64,000 nt of DNA from Burhinus oedicnemus (GCA_008921705.1 VFFE01007518.1:658744-722743); one strand, 5' to 3'; counted from the first letter of the stretch, positions 39,549 through 51,190 are shown. Notes: generated from the sequence alone by a model not told the origin. Made by a program: numbers and translations.

Positions 39549-40847
39549 AGGACAAGTCCTGCCTGACCAACCTAGTGACCTTCCATGATGGAGTAACTAT
39601 ATCAGTGGACAAGGGAAGAGCAACAGATGTCATCTATCTGACCTTCTATAAGGCCTTTGACATGGTCCCCCACAACATCCTTCTCTCTAAATTGGATACA
39701 TAAGGATCTGAGACATCGACCATTCGGTGGATAAGGAATTGGTTGGATGGTAACATCCAGAGTGTAGTGGTGAACAGCTCAATGTCTGGATGGAGATTGA
39801 TGACAAGTGGTGTCCCTCAGGGGTCCCTGTTGGGACCAGCACTGTTTAATATCTTCATCAACAACATAAACAGTGGGATAGAGTGCACCCTCAGTAAACT
39901 GGCACATGACACCAAGCTGAGCAGTGAGGTTGACACATCTGAGGGATGGGATGACATTCAGAGGGACTTGGACAAGCTCGAGAAGTGGGCCCATGTGAAC
40001 GTCATGAAGTTCCACAAGGCCAAGTGCAAGGTTCTTATCCTGGTTTGAGGACCAAACCATGAGTCTTGCAACTGGGTCAGGGAAAGCCCCAGTATCATAC
40101 AGGCTGGGGGATGAAGGGATTGAGAATAGCCCTGCCAAGAAGGACTTGGAGGCACTGGTGGATGAAAAGCTGGACATGAGCCAACAATGTGTGCTCACAG
40201 TCCAGAAAGCCAATTGTATCATGGGCTGCATCAAAAGAAGCATGGTGAGCAGGTAGAAGGACATTATACTGCCCCTCTACTCCACTCTGGTGAGACCCCA
40301 CCTGGAATACTGCGTCCAGCTCTGGAGTCCTCAGCACAGGAAAGACATGGACCTGTTGGAGTGGGTCCAGAGAAAGGCCACAAGAATGATCAGAGGGATG
40401 GAATACCTTTTGTATGAGGAGAGGCTGAGAGAGTTGTGGTTGTTCAGGCTGGAGGAGAGAAGGCTCGAGGGAGACCTTATTGCAACATTTCAGTACTTAA
40501 AGGGGCCCTACAAGAAAGATGGGGACAAACTTTTTAGCAGGGCCTGTAGTGATAGGGCAAAGGGTAATGGCTTTAAACTAAAACAGAGTAGATTTAGACT
40601 AGATATAAGGAAGAAATTTTTTAGAATAAGCATGGTGAAACACTGGAACAGGTTGCCTAGAGAAGTTGTAGATGTCCCATCCCTGGAAACATTCAAGGTC
40701 AGGTTGGACAGAGCTCTGAGCAACCTGATCTAGGTGAAGATGTCCCTGCTTATTGCAGGAGAGTTTGGACTAGGTGACCTTTAAAGGTCCCTTCCAACCC
40801 AAACCATTCTATGATTCTATGATTCTATGATTCTATGACTCTATGAT
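39549..40847 (+). mobile_element. CR1 LINE, best-preserved copy (RT to 3' end)
   Basis: ORF2 similarity begins in the RT at [14 protein letters not shown] codons (AAGTCCTGCCTGACCAACCT). Motif A reads [17 protein letters not shown], with Thr replacing the catalytic Asp (39641-39643). [20 protein letters not shown] is clear at 39800-39870. The active-site box reads LAHDT (39899-39913) instead of FADDT. The [18 protein letters not shown] segment and the C-terminal region follow, and the element ends in five tandem ATTCTATG-type units (40806-40847). Frameshifts separate the RT (39743-40048) from the C-terminal frame (40290-40733). Two of the catalytic Asp residues are lost, so it is inactive. The 5' end is truncated within the RT. 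Confidence 0.95.
40290..40733 (+). pseudogene. CR1 ORF2 C-terminal fragment, 147 codons open
   Basis: An uninterrupted 147-codon stretch of CR1 ORF2, starting [15 protein letters not shown] and ending VRLDRALSNLI. It covers the basic C-terminal region after the reverse transcriptase (VQRKATRMIRGMEY, then LRELWLFRLEERRLEGDL, then FRISMVKHWNRLPREVVDVP). It is part of the dead CR1 at 39549-40847 and has no promoter or start of its own; the Met is internal. It is a piece of a LINE polyprotein, not a host gene. Confidence 0.8.
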
Positions 40848-43800
40848 ACAGACCTCTATGTTTCCCCTCCAACCACCAACAATTCTATGATTCTTTGTAT
40901 GATACAAGATTCTGCAGTGTCACCGAAAGCTACTGAATTTTTCAGTTTTCTGGTGTTTGAGCTATGTTTATTTTGTCTTCTCTAAGGTATTTGGATGTGA
41001 GGAAGATAAATATCAGCAACCTGTCACTTTAGCTGCAATTCTGGCCTTCAGCTGTGCCTAAGAGCTCAAAATGATATGTCAAAGTAGTTCTGAATTTTTT
41101 GAAAGAGTGTATATAGCTTTATATAATTAATTGTTGCAATCTCACAACCATGGCCTCTATTTGTCCTCAGTTATTGTTTATGCTAACATCTGTTGCGGAT
41201 ACTCTGGCAGCAAGATGTCTAGAAAATAGTATGAATCAGTTTTCTTCATATGTAATTTTTCCCATGTTTTTAGCTGAGAAAAATGTGATCAAAAGTATAC
41301 ATCTTTGTGTAATTTGTACCGTTTGTTTAGGAGAACAATTTTTACAAGCATAAATTATATTTTTTTGTCTCAAGGTTAATAGTGGATCAGTTATTAGCTC
41401 TACATATGTGAATAAGGTTAGATGAAAAGAAATATGAGTTGCAATTTCAAAATACATCTTTTTATAACCTTGGTATTCTGATACTCAGATTCTCAGTAAA
41501 TGGAATTTATTGATCTTGGGATAAATAGTGATGAATGAAAAACAAAGCAGGAGAGGACTAATTCAGCTCTAATGAGACTGAACATCAAGCTATTCAAGAA
41601 TGGAAATACAAAGATAAATGATAAGCAAAGCTGTCGGGAATAGAGAAATGATCTTGTAATATTCAGCATTGTTTTCTTTTCCCCTTAGTTTGGATTGGAA
41701 TTATTTCTCACAACATTTTCAGTACTTATTTACTGTAACATTGCTTTTCATTTTCTTACAAAGTACCTGTTTTCAGTTAAAAAATAACATTTTTGTTACT
41801 GAAATTTTGATAAAGATGTCAGAGTAAATGTGATGCACATGTAGAGTTTTAGTAAAATGTATGGAAATTGAATAATAATCTACCAAAATATATTTTTTTT
41901 AGAAATAGATTAATTTTCAACAATAAAAAAATTATTCAAACTGCTTTCATGTGCACCTCAGACATATTTTTGCCTCCTTCCTTTATATGCATGAATAAAA
42001 GACTATAAGGCATACTGAAGTCCTTGAGGAATTTTTGAAGTCTCTGCATAACTTGTAAACTCACCTGTATGATCATGGAACCTATGCGGGGATTCTGCTG
42101 GAAAACAACTGTACACCATGCAAGGACTTGAGAATTCAAATGTTGGAGAATTTTATCATGTCATTATATGTAATACCTAAATTACCCTGTCTCTATCAAA
42201 CCTCTTTAACTGATCCCTTTATTTTCATTTCCACCAACTCTAGCTCTGGTTATTGCATGATGACTATAAAGTTCATTATGTTTCTGTATTAAATTGCTGA
42301 GATGTTGAAAATATTTGCTGTTAACTTTAATTTTATTTATTCATTGCACACTCTAGAAGAGTTAATATATTTGTGAGATTTTTTCCTTAAAATAAGCAGT
42401 AACATCACGGCAAATTTGCTGCAATGTATATTGATCCTGTCAAATTAACATGCAGTGCTGGATGCACAAAGTTAATGATTGTCATATTTGAACTCCTTTG
42501 AAAAGATAATGATGTTTACAATTTCAGCTACAGAAGACAACCTGTAGGGTATTGGCTATCTGACCCACAGTGCTTTTCAGTTCTGACTGAAATATATACA
42601 CCACTAAAATCAGGAGCATGACTATCAGAAATTTTGTTTTCATTGCTTTGATGTTTCTGCTGTCTGGAGAATTCAGGATGATCTCACTAAATCCTTCCAT
42701 TACTTCCAAGAAAAATACATCTTAGGTGTTTCCTGAATTCTTCAGAACCTCATTATGTATATTATGGCATGGCATGGCATGGCATGGCATGGCATGGCAT
42801 GGCATGGCATGGCATGGTATGGTATAGTATAGTATAGTATAGTATAGTATATATACAACATAAAACAGTATAAATGGTTTGGTAATACAAATCATGCTTC
42901 AGCTTGCTTATTAGGAACACAATAAGTGTCTATTCAAAAGCTAGGTTCTTTGATATTATGATACTACAGACATAAATAATTAAACTTAAGCAATTGAGCT
43001 TACAGGGAGTTTCCCAGACAGAATCAGCTTCATTACATATGACATGTTTATAAATAGTTATATTTTTTGCATTTGTTGTTAGAATTTTACATTTTAGGTT
43101 TATTACTTTTGAGGAATGGTTATTTGCATTACCTTTGTGTGTATTGAGTAGCAAGAATACAACCTATCTTCTAAAAGCCATCAGTGCATCAATAATACAA
43201 TAGCTATCAAATGACCAAGATATCAATAGAGTACATGAATCAAGTAGGCACAGAAGATCTCTGAGGGCATTTGTGCAGGTAAAAATTAAATCACTTTATC
43301 ACTCACTAATGTTTTCACTCTTTTTCTTCTATACAATATATAATCACACTTCTTTTTTTCTTCTGGGTGGACTCCTCTCTACCTTCATTCATTAATTTCT
43401 TCATAATTTGAAGACCATTTCAACTCACATAACCAGAAACTAGTGAGCCGGAGCTGTGCTAAGAATTTGAAGATGCATCCACTAGAGAAGCCATTGGTGG
43501 CTTTTGATGACAATTTGGCATATGAAAGTAAGTAATTAAAACAACAGCACTTTGGGAGTGGATGGGACCACATCTACAGTTGCCCAATGCTATGCAGAGG
43601 GGTAAGCTCAACGCAGAACCACTCTAATGGATCAGTCCATTACCAGGAACTAACATGTTGTCTGGTCAATGAGCATCCTGCTTGCTTGGGTCCATGCTGC
43701 TGGTCCAAACTGGATTTGGAGGCATTGTGACCCTGACCGGTATGTGTGAAGTGTGCACGTGTTGCAGAATAAAAATCTGGGAGTTGGAATTGCTACCCAC

Positions 43801-43885
43801 ACACTATACATACAGCTTATTGAATAAAATGTAGACTAGATGTCACTGATTGTTGTGGTTCTATTCTTGCATCCACCCCACCTAA
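40848..43885. other. Non-coding AT-rich DNA
   Basis: Directly after the CR1, 40850-40904 carries another TTCTATGATTC-like word that may be a leftover tail. Otherwise only a pentamer array (42764-42848) is notable. The stretch 43430-43640 is somewhat GC-richer and has two AATAAA words near 43767 and 43822, but no convincing gene. Confidence 0.55.
42764..42848. repeat. Pentanucleotide array changing from ATGGC to ATAGT
   Basis: Ten perfect ATGGC units (42764-42813), then two ATGGT (42814-42823), then five ATAGT (42824-42848), with no phase slip. Each step differs by a single transition (C to T, then G to A). Confidence 0.97.
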
Positions 43886-44484
43886 ATCATAGAATATAAT
43901 CATAGGATTATTTAGGTTGGAAAAGACCCTTAAGATCATCAAGTTCAACTGTAAACCTAACACTGTCAAGTCCACCACTAAACCATAACCCGAAGTGTCA
44001 TGTCTACAAGTCTTTTAAATACCTCCAGGGACGGTGACTCAACCAGTTCCCTGGGCAGCCTGTTCCAACACTTGACAACCCTTTCCATGAAGAAATTTTC
44101 CTAACATCCAATCTAAACCTCCCCTGGTGCAACTTGAGGCCATTTCCTCTTGTCCTATCACTTGTTACCTGGGAAAAGAGGCCAACGCCTACCTCGCTAC
44201 AACCTCCTTTCGGGTAGTTGCAGAGAGTTATAAGGTCTCCCCTCAGCCTCCTTATCTTCAGACTAAACCCCAGTTCCCTCAGCAGCTCCTCATAAGACTT
44301 GTGCTCTAGACCTTTCACCAGTTTCATTGCCCTTCTTTGGAGTCACTCCAGCACCTCAATGTCTTTCTTGTAGTGAGCGACCGAAAACTGAACACCGTAT
44401 TTGACGTGCAGCCTCACCAGTGCCAAATACAGGGGCACAATCACTTCCCTAGTCCTGCTGGCCACAGTATTTCTGATATAAGCA
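43886..44484 (-). mobile_element. CR1 LINE, 5'-truncated
   Basis: On the minus strand it carries the C-terminal region of ORF2 ([19 protein letters not shown], then [15 protein letters not shown], then [15 protein letters not shown] and [12 protein letters not shown]). It ends at 43886 in the CR1 3' terminus, seen on the plus strand as ATCATAGAATATAATCATAG. The subfamily differs from the copies at 40 and 55 kb, having the [12 protein letters not shown] type of spacer. It is a dead, truncated copy. Confidence 0.93.
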
Positions 44485-46739
44485 ATCCCTTGTATCAGAA
44501 ATCCCCCTTCATCAGAAACATCTAGTGTTTAGTGCTGGACTAGATGTAAAGCATTAAGAGATCTGGATTTATATTACAATTTTAATGCAATTTATGTTTT
44601 CCTTTATTTGTGAGTTATTGTTTAATGTTTTGTTCAGCTATCATGTTCTTTATTTTCTTTTGCAGCAGTGCAGTCAGTTAATAATTGAATAGTAAACAGA
44701 AAAATAGAAATTAGTTTGAAAACCAGAAACTACTGTTTTTAACATTCATATTCTGAAAGCGTAATAAAAGTAGTATATTTTTTTTTAAAAAAAAAAAAGA
44801 AGCTCTAAATCTAGTATTGCTCTTTCAAAACCTGGAATAGGTTATTACTGTGGAAGAATAACTTTTAAGACATTAGTTAGATACCAGTTATTTAACTTAA
44901 CATTTTCTTGTCTTTCATAATAAGTACAATGTCACAGCTAACAATGTCTGTGCTAACTCATAAAGATTATTTTTCATACCTCTGGAGCTTCTTTGGGGAA
45001 TACTTCATCAGTTAATAGAAATTCATGGATCATTGTATTGCCTGAGGAATAATCCATTTTCCCAACTGAATTATACATTATAATGGCTGCCATATTACCA
45101 CTATAGCGTTGCTATAGATTCAGTAGGATTCTTAAGATTAGACAACAATTAGAATTTCAAATCAACCTTTTTCAGACACTACATTTGAATAATCCTAATT
45201 TTGATTCCAGAAATAAACTGATAATGAATCTGACGAAGTACATCTCACTACAATTTACTGGCATTGGAGAGAAATGAACTTGAACACATGTGAAGAATTT
45301 GAGGTGACATTTTCATTATCTGACAGTTAATGTGTTTCCTCCAATCGCAACTAAAACAAAGGTACAGAAATGCTTGATTTGCATTCACTGGCAACAAGCA
45401 GAGAGATGTGGTGTAATATGGAATTAAATGATCGGCAGTTATATAGATCTCAACCCCACAATTCACTTTCCTTTAAGAAAGTTTGTTTTTGTCACTTAGG
45501 TTACAAATGTAAGTACTCCCTTTTTAACTGATTATTTTTCAGTATTAAGAAAAATACTTTGTGATTCAAGAAACTTAATCATTATTAATAGTTCAGTTGT
45601 GTCAAAGTCTTTCAGACAGAAACTTGTGTAGTTTCTGGAAGGCAGTATGTGCCACACTGCTAGCTTTGTCACTTTTGCTTTAGCTATACTAATCTCCAAC
45701 TCAAGACTGATATGCTGAAATTTTTTAACTACTAAGTTGAGTCCTTTAGACTATTTCATGCAACTTCATATGTGTTTTTGTTAAAATAAAGTTGTAGTTT
45801 CAAATTATTTCTGTAAAATACAATGACCCAGCACTTAAATAGTAAACCGTACTCAAATGACTGTTTAAGTTTGCTGAAGCTTATCACAGTATCAGCCCAG
45901 ACACACTAACATCTGAGCATAAGTACATCCAAACTAACAGTCTCACCTGTGTGTTGCCTGGAAAAGAATTTGTTGGTCACACTGAAACATGTCAGAGTGT
46001 GTGCAGCAGTTTAATAATATAGACAATCGTGTCAATGCTTAAGTGCCTAAGTCTATGTCTTTTCCCTTTTAAAGTACTGGTATAGTGTAGTGTATATTGG
46101 GTTTTTTAGCATAGTATAGTCTAAGTATTCTGAAAAAAAATATCATTCATATTTATTTTGTATTGTAGTATTTAAATAAAGGAAAAAAACCTGTTGTATT
46201 TGGACTAACAAGAATCTGATAAGAGAGGGTTGTCTTAATAGAGTTGTTTACAAGAGAAAATAAAGAGCAAGCAGTATTTTTATTGCATCATAGATACACT
46301 CCAAAAGCTAAAAACACATTTTTAGAAATAGTAATATTGTAAAATAAAATAAACCTGAAAACTACAGCCAAAAGAAAGGAGGTAAAAAGCTGTTCCTTTT
46401 CCTTCCATTCTTGGCTCTTGAATAATCATCAATTCACTTCTCTTTTGGGATTGCGAGGTTGCATGCAATCTTACAGTCCTTAAGGACGGGTCAGTCTTCA
46501 TGTAGGAGTTTACAAGAGGTTGGAATTCCAGCAGTTAATATCTTTCTGTATGCATGCTTTTCACAACTAATCGCCACCTTTTAATCATATCATGCAGGGT
46601 TTTATTCTAAAGGTAAAAAAACCCCAACAAAAGTAGGATGCTTAGAAAGTTACAACTCAGTAGAAGTAAGGTGACTATTAAGACTTTCACATCTTGCAAG
46701 TAATGTTTAACAGCTGAAATTAATCTTAACACACACTAT
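44485..46739. other. Non-coding AT-rich DNA
   Basis: No gene or recognised repeat is seen. A T/A homopolymer pair lies at 44780-44800. Confidence 0.6.
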
Positions 46740-47655
46740 TACCTCTCCAGTGGCTGGAGGTTAAAGACCTCTGCTTGCTCCAATAGCTGATGCTGAGACC
46801 CTGTTGGCTCCAGTAGCTGACACCACAGGACAGGACCTGGCACCAAATTCCACTCACACACACAGAGGTCCCACCAGTAGCTGTCACTGAGTTCTTGCAG
46901 CACACGTAGACATAGCACAGAGAGTGAAACAGTTAAGAGAAGATTTAAGAAGAAGGTATAAGAAGATAGGACATACTCCTGTGACCAGGTTCAGGGCTCA
47001 GCCAGGCAAGCATACTGACCAGCCCCATTTGACATGACACAGGACCCTTTTATACTATATTCTGTCTAAACTCCTTTATCTCCTCTCTGCTCCCCCTTCC
47101 CCTGGACTTTCCCCCATGGACCTGTACAGCTCTATCAATTTCTGCACCCCTTCCAGTCATAGTCTCCTCTGGTTTACAGTCTTATCAGTTGCAAAGACCA
47201 GGTTAATATTCCTGGAAGTGACACCTATAGTTTCTGGACAGCCCATGAATGAGTATGAGTGGTGAAGTTTATTTCTTGTCATTGTCTCCACGTAAGTTTT
47301 GTCAGGTCTGTGTCTCTGTATGTTTTGTTTCTGGTTTCCCCCTTTTCCCTTAGTTTCTCAATTGACAAGATCCCTGATCAGATAACCTTGCTGGAATAAA
47401 CATTCTCACACTCCTACATGCCCTCATCTATTACTGTGACTGACCAGGCTTGATTCTCATCACTGCCTCCCCTACCATTTGCCGGTCAGGTTTGTGTCTC
47501 TGTATGTTCTTGTTTACAGCTTCCTCCTTTTCTTATTATCTTTTTTATTTTATTTTTCTTTTTTTTTTTTTCCATTGAAAGTGTCCTTGACCAGATACTC
47601 TTAAAGGAGCAGACACTCTCCTTCCACATACCCTTGCACTCTTCTTCCTTCTTAT
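46740..47655 (-). mobile_element. LTR-like or unclassified repeat block
   Basis: A compositionally distinct, GC-richer block. On the minus strand TATAAAAG (47047-47054) looks like a promoter TATA box, placing a U3-like region at higher coordinates (47055-47655) and an R/U5-like region at lower coordinates. The U3-like part holds a diverged tandem duplication. The lower part holds about four degenerate copies of an AGCTACTGG-like word (near 46748, 46783, 46812 and 46869). TTGGTGCCAGGTCCTGTCC (minus, about 46827-46845) vaguely resembles a primer-binding site. Boundaries and identity are uncertain. I infer an ERV-derived element without seeing any retroviral gene. Confidence 0.35.
47270..47650. 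repeat. Diverged tandem duplication, period about 184 bp
   Basis: GTCAGGTCTGTGTCTCTGTA at 47301 recurs as GTCAGGTTTGTGTCTCTGTA at 47485. The similarity continues through a pyrimidine-rich part, TTGACAAGATCC versus TTGACCAGATAC, and an ACATTCTCACACTCCTACAT versus GACACTCTCCTTCCACATAC segment. The second copy carries an extra T-rich insertion. Confidence 0.75.
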
Positions 47656-48729
47656 CTCAATGGATGAAAAAGCAAAGACACGTGCCAAAAGGGGATGATC
47701 TTGGTCAAAACCTATCAGCTTCTGACATTATCTGGAGAGGGATTTTGCAGGCCTAGAGCAGTGGAAGGAGGAAAGGAAGAAGAAGTGTTGTCAGAAAGAA
47801 AGCAGAAAAGTTATTGGGTAGTGCTTGTGTGGAGGTCATAGCTGTCAAGATCTCTGGCTCTCACCGCGAACAGCCTTCACAGTTGTGGTCTGTTTTCTTT
47901 TACAGCAGAAGATAGAAAGTAAAGTCCGTTCACATACAACCAGCATATAGCTGAATCTCATTCTTCCGTTCTATTTAAAGGATAAACTGGGTAAGTATTA
48001 AAGTGAGAATTGAGGGTGGGGTTTGGGATTGGAGTTTTTTGGTTGGTTGGTTGGTTTGTTTGTGGTGGTCATGTGAAATCATTTTCTTTCAACTACTTAA
48101 AATAAACTTTGATATTGTTAGAAATCATTATGCTCAGGCTGTGAAGAGATAAATGTCAGAAGAAATAAGGATTTCATGAGTTTTCGAGTTAATTGCAGTG
48201 TAAACTGCAGTAAAAGCACCTCTCAAAGAGTCATTCTTCTCCCACTTGACATATTCTCAAAGCCCAGTGCGACAGAAAACTGCCAGGGAATAAACAATGG
48301 GAGACAGAGAAAAACTGTAACTAGAGCATTAGCTCTACAGCCTGACTCTTCTTGACCAACACCTTGATTCAGTAAAAGGATATAATTAAGCAGTCAAATT
48401 TTACAGTTCTTACTTTTCCCATTCTCTAGCCTACACTCCATCTCTCTCTCTCTCTTATTTCGAGATTAGAGACAATGAGAGAAGGAACTGAAGTAAAAAT
48501 TCTGATAAGAAATTAGTAGGTGTTTCTAAAATCCCAACATGCTGAAGGTCCTCCTGGTTCATAACCTGTCTCATTGCATTGTAATATCACACTGGCTTGA
48601 CTGCTCTATAAATTGACAAAAGGTGTAAGGAAATGTACTTCATACCCTTGACTTGTGATAAAGATGAAAACTTGAATCATAAGCAACCGTGTCTTCTGCA
48701 GGGATGTAAAAACTTTTTTTTATTTACAG
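47656..48729. other. Non-coding DNA
   Basis: No gene is seen. A (GGTT)x4 run lies at 48041-48056 and a (TC)n at 48440-48454. The last 20 bp form the pyrimidine tract of the candidate acceptor at 48728. Confidence 0.6.
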
Positions 48730-48871
48730 AGGCTGTATGGTAATAAAGTCTCTGACAGTATTGGCAGCTGCACTTTTTATGTCTACCTCTATGTTCCTGT
48801 TCATGTTTTCCACTTCCAAAGTTAATACCAAGGACAGATTACACAGAATACTGTTTCGCATTGACCAAGAA
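48730..48871 (+). CDS. Candidate coding exon, signal-anchor-like N-terminus
   Basis: The sequence shows a T8 tract, ATTTACAG, a 142-bp block and the donor GAA|GTAAGTTC, so both splice sites are close to consensus. Within the block an ATG at 48737 opens a frame of exactly 45 codons that reaches the donor in phase 0. Residues 1-5 are MVIKS. Residues 6-24 form a hydrophobic segment (LTVLAAALFMSTSMFLFMF), followed by a polar, basic stretch (KVNTKDRLHRILFRIDQE). This layout fits a type II membrane protein or a signal peptide. The frame is also open upstream of the ATG, which has a weak context (T at -3, G at +4), so the Met may be internal. I do not recognise the protein, and a chance open frame is possible. 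Confidence 0.3.
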
Positions 48872-50484
48872 GTAAGTTCTTTTTAAAAGCCGGTTAATTT
48901 GTATCAACAACTAAACTGCTCATACTAGCAAAATATTTCTGCTCATTATTTTCTTGTGCCACATGAGACTATTGACAAAGGCTGAATCAAGGCCACCAAA
49001 ATCTATTTCATTTTTGACCTTTATATCCTGCAGGCTACTGTGATTTTCATCCATCTATAGAATTTCTAGGGTTACATTGTACATACATGATTCTGGAAAA
49101 GACTGAAGAAATGAAGAATGGTTTGCTTCAAATGGGATAGCTATTGCAATTACAAAACAAAGTATATTATATCAGATAGGTCAAATAATGCCTCTATTTT
49201 TAGTATCATATACAGACTTGCAATACAGTTGGAATTTTCTGTCTTGCTGAAATGCGAGAATCCTTGGCCCTTTTGAAGCATGACTTTTACTGTTCAACTA
49301 GAGCAACAATATGCAACATTAATAGTATGCCCCCTCAAAGCATTTAACATCATGCATAGTACTGTTTTTGATAACAGAAGTATTTAAAGTTAATACATGT
49401 CTGCATTTCTTTTAATTGTCAGACAAGAAAGATTGTGGACTCATAACAGATCTGTGAGTCAGTACAGAGCTTAATTTGATGTTTTAACATTCTATAAAAA
49501 CATAGTCCTTAGGGATTCTGACATAATTGAAGTTCATTTCTAATGTTAGTGAAGACAATTTCTGTGCAGTTTTATTTTGGTTTTATGAGAAACAATTGCA
49601 AGACAATTATAAGATGCATAAAGAGAAAGTAAGAGAAGCAGAAAAATAAACTATTATATTAATTATTTCTTTTAAACTTAAATGGCACAGACTAAAGTCT
49701 ATGAAATAAAAATAAATATTGTTGTACAATCTATACTTACTTTTAGATGTCTTAAGATAATAATGAATTTGTTTTAGAATGTATTTTAATGAGGAAAAAC
49801 ATCTAGACCCATTCAAATATATCCAGAGCATTATCCTTTTAATATAGTTGAAAAAGCACTTGAACTTGAACACATAAGCTTCTGATGTATGGCTTAATTT
49901 TAATAATTGCTTACAGTGAAATGAAACTGTGATGAAAGTTATGTGACTTGAATGTGTTCTATAAAAGTTTGTTTCTGTTCATTTACTTTGTGTCAGAGTG
50001 CTATAAGCTTCAGATAAAATTAAAAAAAAAGAAGAAAGAAAGAAAGAAAGAAAGAAAGGAAAAAAAAGAAAAAAAGGAAAAGAAATTGCTGTACTTTCAG
50101 GTATATAGTCCAGCACTTATCTGCACTTCCAATGACCCACACATCTCTTTTCAGATGAACTATACCCTTAATAGTCCTTTCCAAAAGAAAAGAAAATAGA
50201 ACCAGAATTAACAGAGCTACTAAGAAAGAAAGGAAGCGTACTACAGCAAAGTAGTTACAAAGAAAATAGTAAGGAAAAGGGCTTGGTAGAAAACTGTACT
50301 TTGTTGCCATAAATAAATTCAGTCTACACTGCTGCTCAGTCATAAATTTCTTTCAGGTAATCTGGGAGTTACTTGCAGGAAATTTCATAACACATATAAT
50401 TTCTAAAGAAAATGTGAGTATATAGATTATATATCATAATATCACTACTGTAGATATCCTCAGTATAGATTTTCCATGTATGTC
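48872..50484. other. Non-coding AT-rich DNA
   Basis: No gene or interspersed repeat is recognised. The GAAA tract at 50022-50085 is listed separately. Confidence 0.6.
50022..50085. repeat. A/G tract with (GAAA)n
   Basis: Sixty-four bp of purines only on the plus strand, with about seven AAAG units in the centre. Confidence 0.95.
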
Positions 50485-50828
50485 TGTCCTGGTTTGAGGT
50501 AAAGCAGGACCAATTTTGTTCAGTAACTTTGCTTGTTAGCTGGGCCTCTTCTAACTGCTGAAATTAACAGCATGTTGTGCAGGAAACCGTTCGTTCTCAG
50601 AGTGATAAGACCCATGTTTATGGCTGATGCCAAGGAACGGTATGCAGAGAGGCTCTGGCTTATACTTATTGCTATGGCAACCAAGGCCAGCCAACTTTGC
50701 TACTTGCCCCTTTGGAGGGTCAGAAGCGGAAAAGCGTAGAGGGGTCACACCTGCGGGGAGGAGCAGACAAGACAGGTGACCCAAAACTGACCAACAAGGG
50801 TATTCCATCCCATCTGCCTCATGCTCAG

Positions 50829-50836
50829 TATATAAG
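50829..50836 (+). promoter_or_regulatory. TATA box of the solo LTR
   Basis: TATATAAG lies within CTCAGTATATAAGCTGAG, about 345 bp from the LTR start, the usual place for an LTR promoter. Whether it is active is unknown. Confidence 0.6.
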
Positions 50837-50913
50837 CTGAGGGATCAAAGGGTCAGCCTCTTTTTCTTCAATGGCCGGCGTCCTGGGAGGACTCGGTCTC
50901 TGCATCTACCTTT

Positions 50914-50937
50914 GATCCTGATCCTGATCCTGATCCT
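50914..50937 (+). repeat. (GATCCT)x4 within the LTR
   Basis: Four perfect GATCCT units followed by GACTCCAGATCC, about 80 bp downstream of the TATA box, and so in the transcribed part of the LTR. Confidence 0.93.
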
Positions 50938-51190
50938 GACTCCAGATCCGGAATCCAGTTCCTGTCCGTCACTGAGTCCAGTCTGGGACTTCCCCTGAGC
51001 CTGCTGGTGACGTGATTGTCATCCTGGGAGCTTGATACGGCTTTGTATATTTCATTTCCTACTAAACACTTAAGTCTCTCTTTTTCTCTCTTTTCTTTCC
51101 CCTCTCTTTTCTGTCTCCTGAGCGGAGCAGGAGAGAGAGAGAGCATCTGTCGTTCCATCGGATTGGGCCAATCTGGCCCAAACCACGACA

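Larger units (their letters stand above)
50485..51190 (+). mobile_element. Solo LTR with perfect 5-bp target-site duplication
   Basis: A 706-bp element starts TGTCCTGGTTTGAG and ends AAACCACGACA, with TGTC...GACA inverted termini. It is flanked on both sides by ATGTC (50480-50484 and 51191-51195), a perfect 5-bp target-site duplication. TATATAAG at 50829-50836 is a clear TATA box, giving plus orientation. A GATCCT hexamer array and a TCTCTC-rich stretch lie downstream. No retroviral internal region is present, so it is a solo LTR left by LTR-LTR recombination. A 5-bp duplication fits ERVL-type or class III integration. The ends resemble those of the LTR at 61.2 kb, but the body is different. 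Confidence 0.88.

Noticed and set aside
39779..40264. 161-codon minus-strand open frame, the longest in the window
   Set aside because: It is antisense to CR1 ORF2, whose sense-strand motifs (SGVPQGS and so on) explain the sequence.
43430..43640. GC-richer block ending GAAA|GTAAGTAA, with two AATAAA words downstream
   Set aside because: No acceptor with a continuous frame, stops in the relevant phases, and the peptide is not recognisable.
46827..46845. Primer-binding-site-like TTGGTGCCAGGTCCTGTCC on the minus strand
   Set aside because: No CA-ending LTR boundary sits directly beside it and no gag or pol similarity follows, so I kept it only as a comment in the LTR-like entry.
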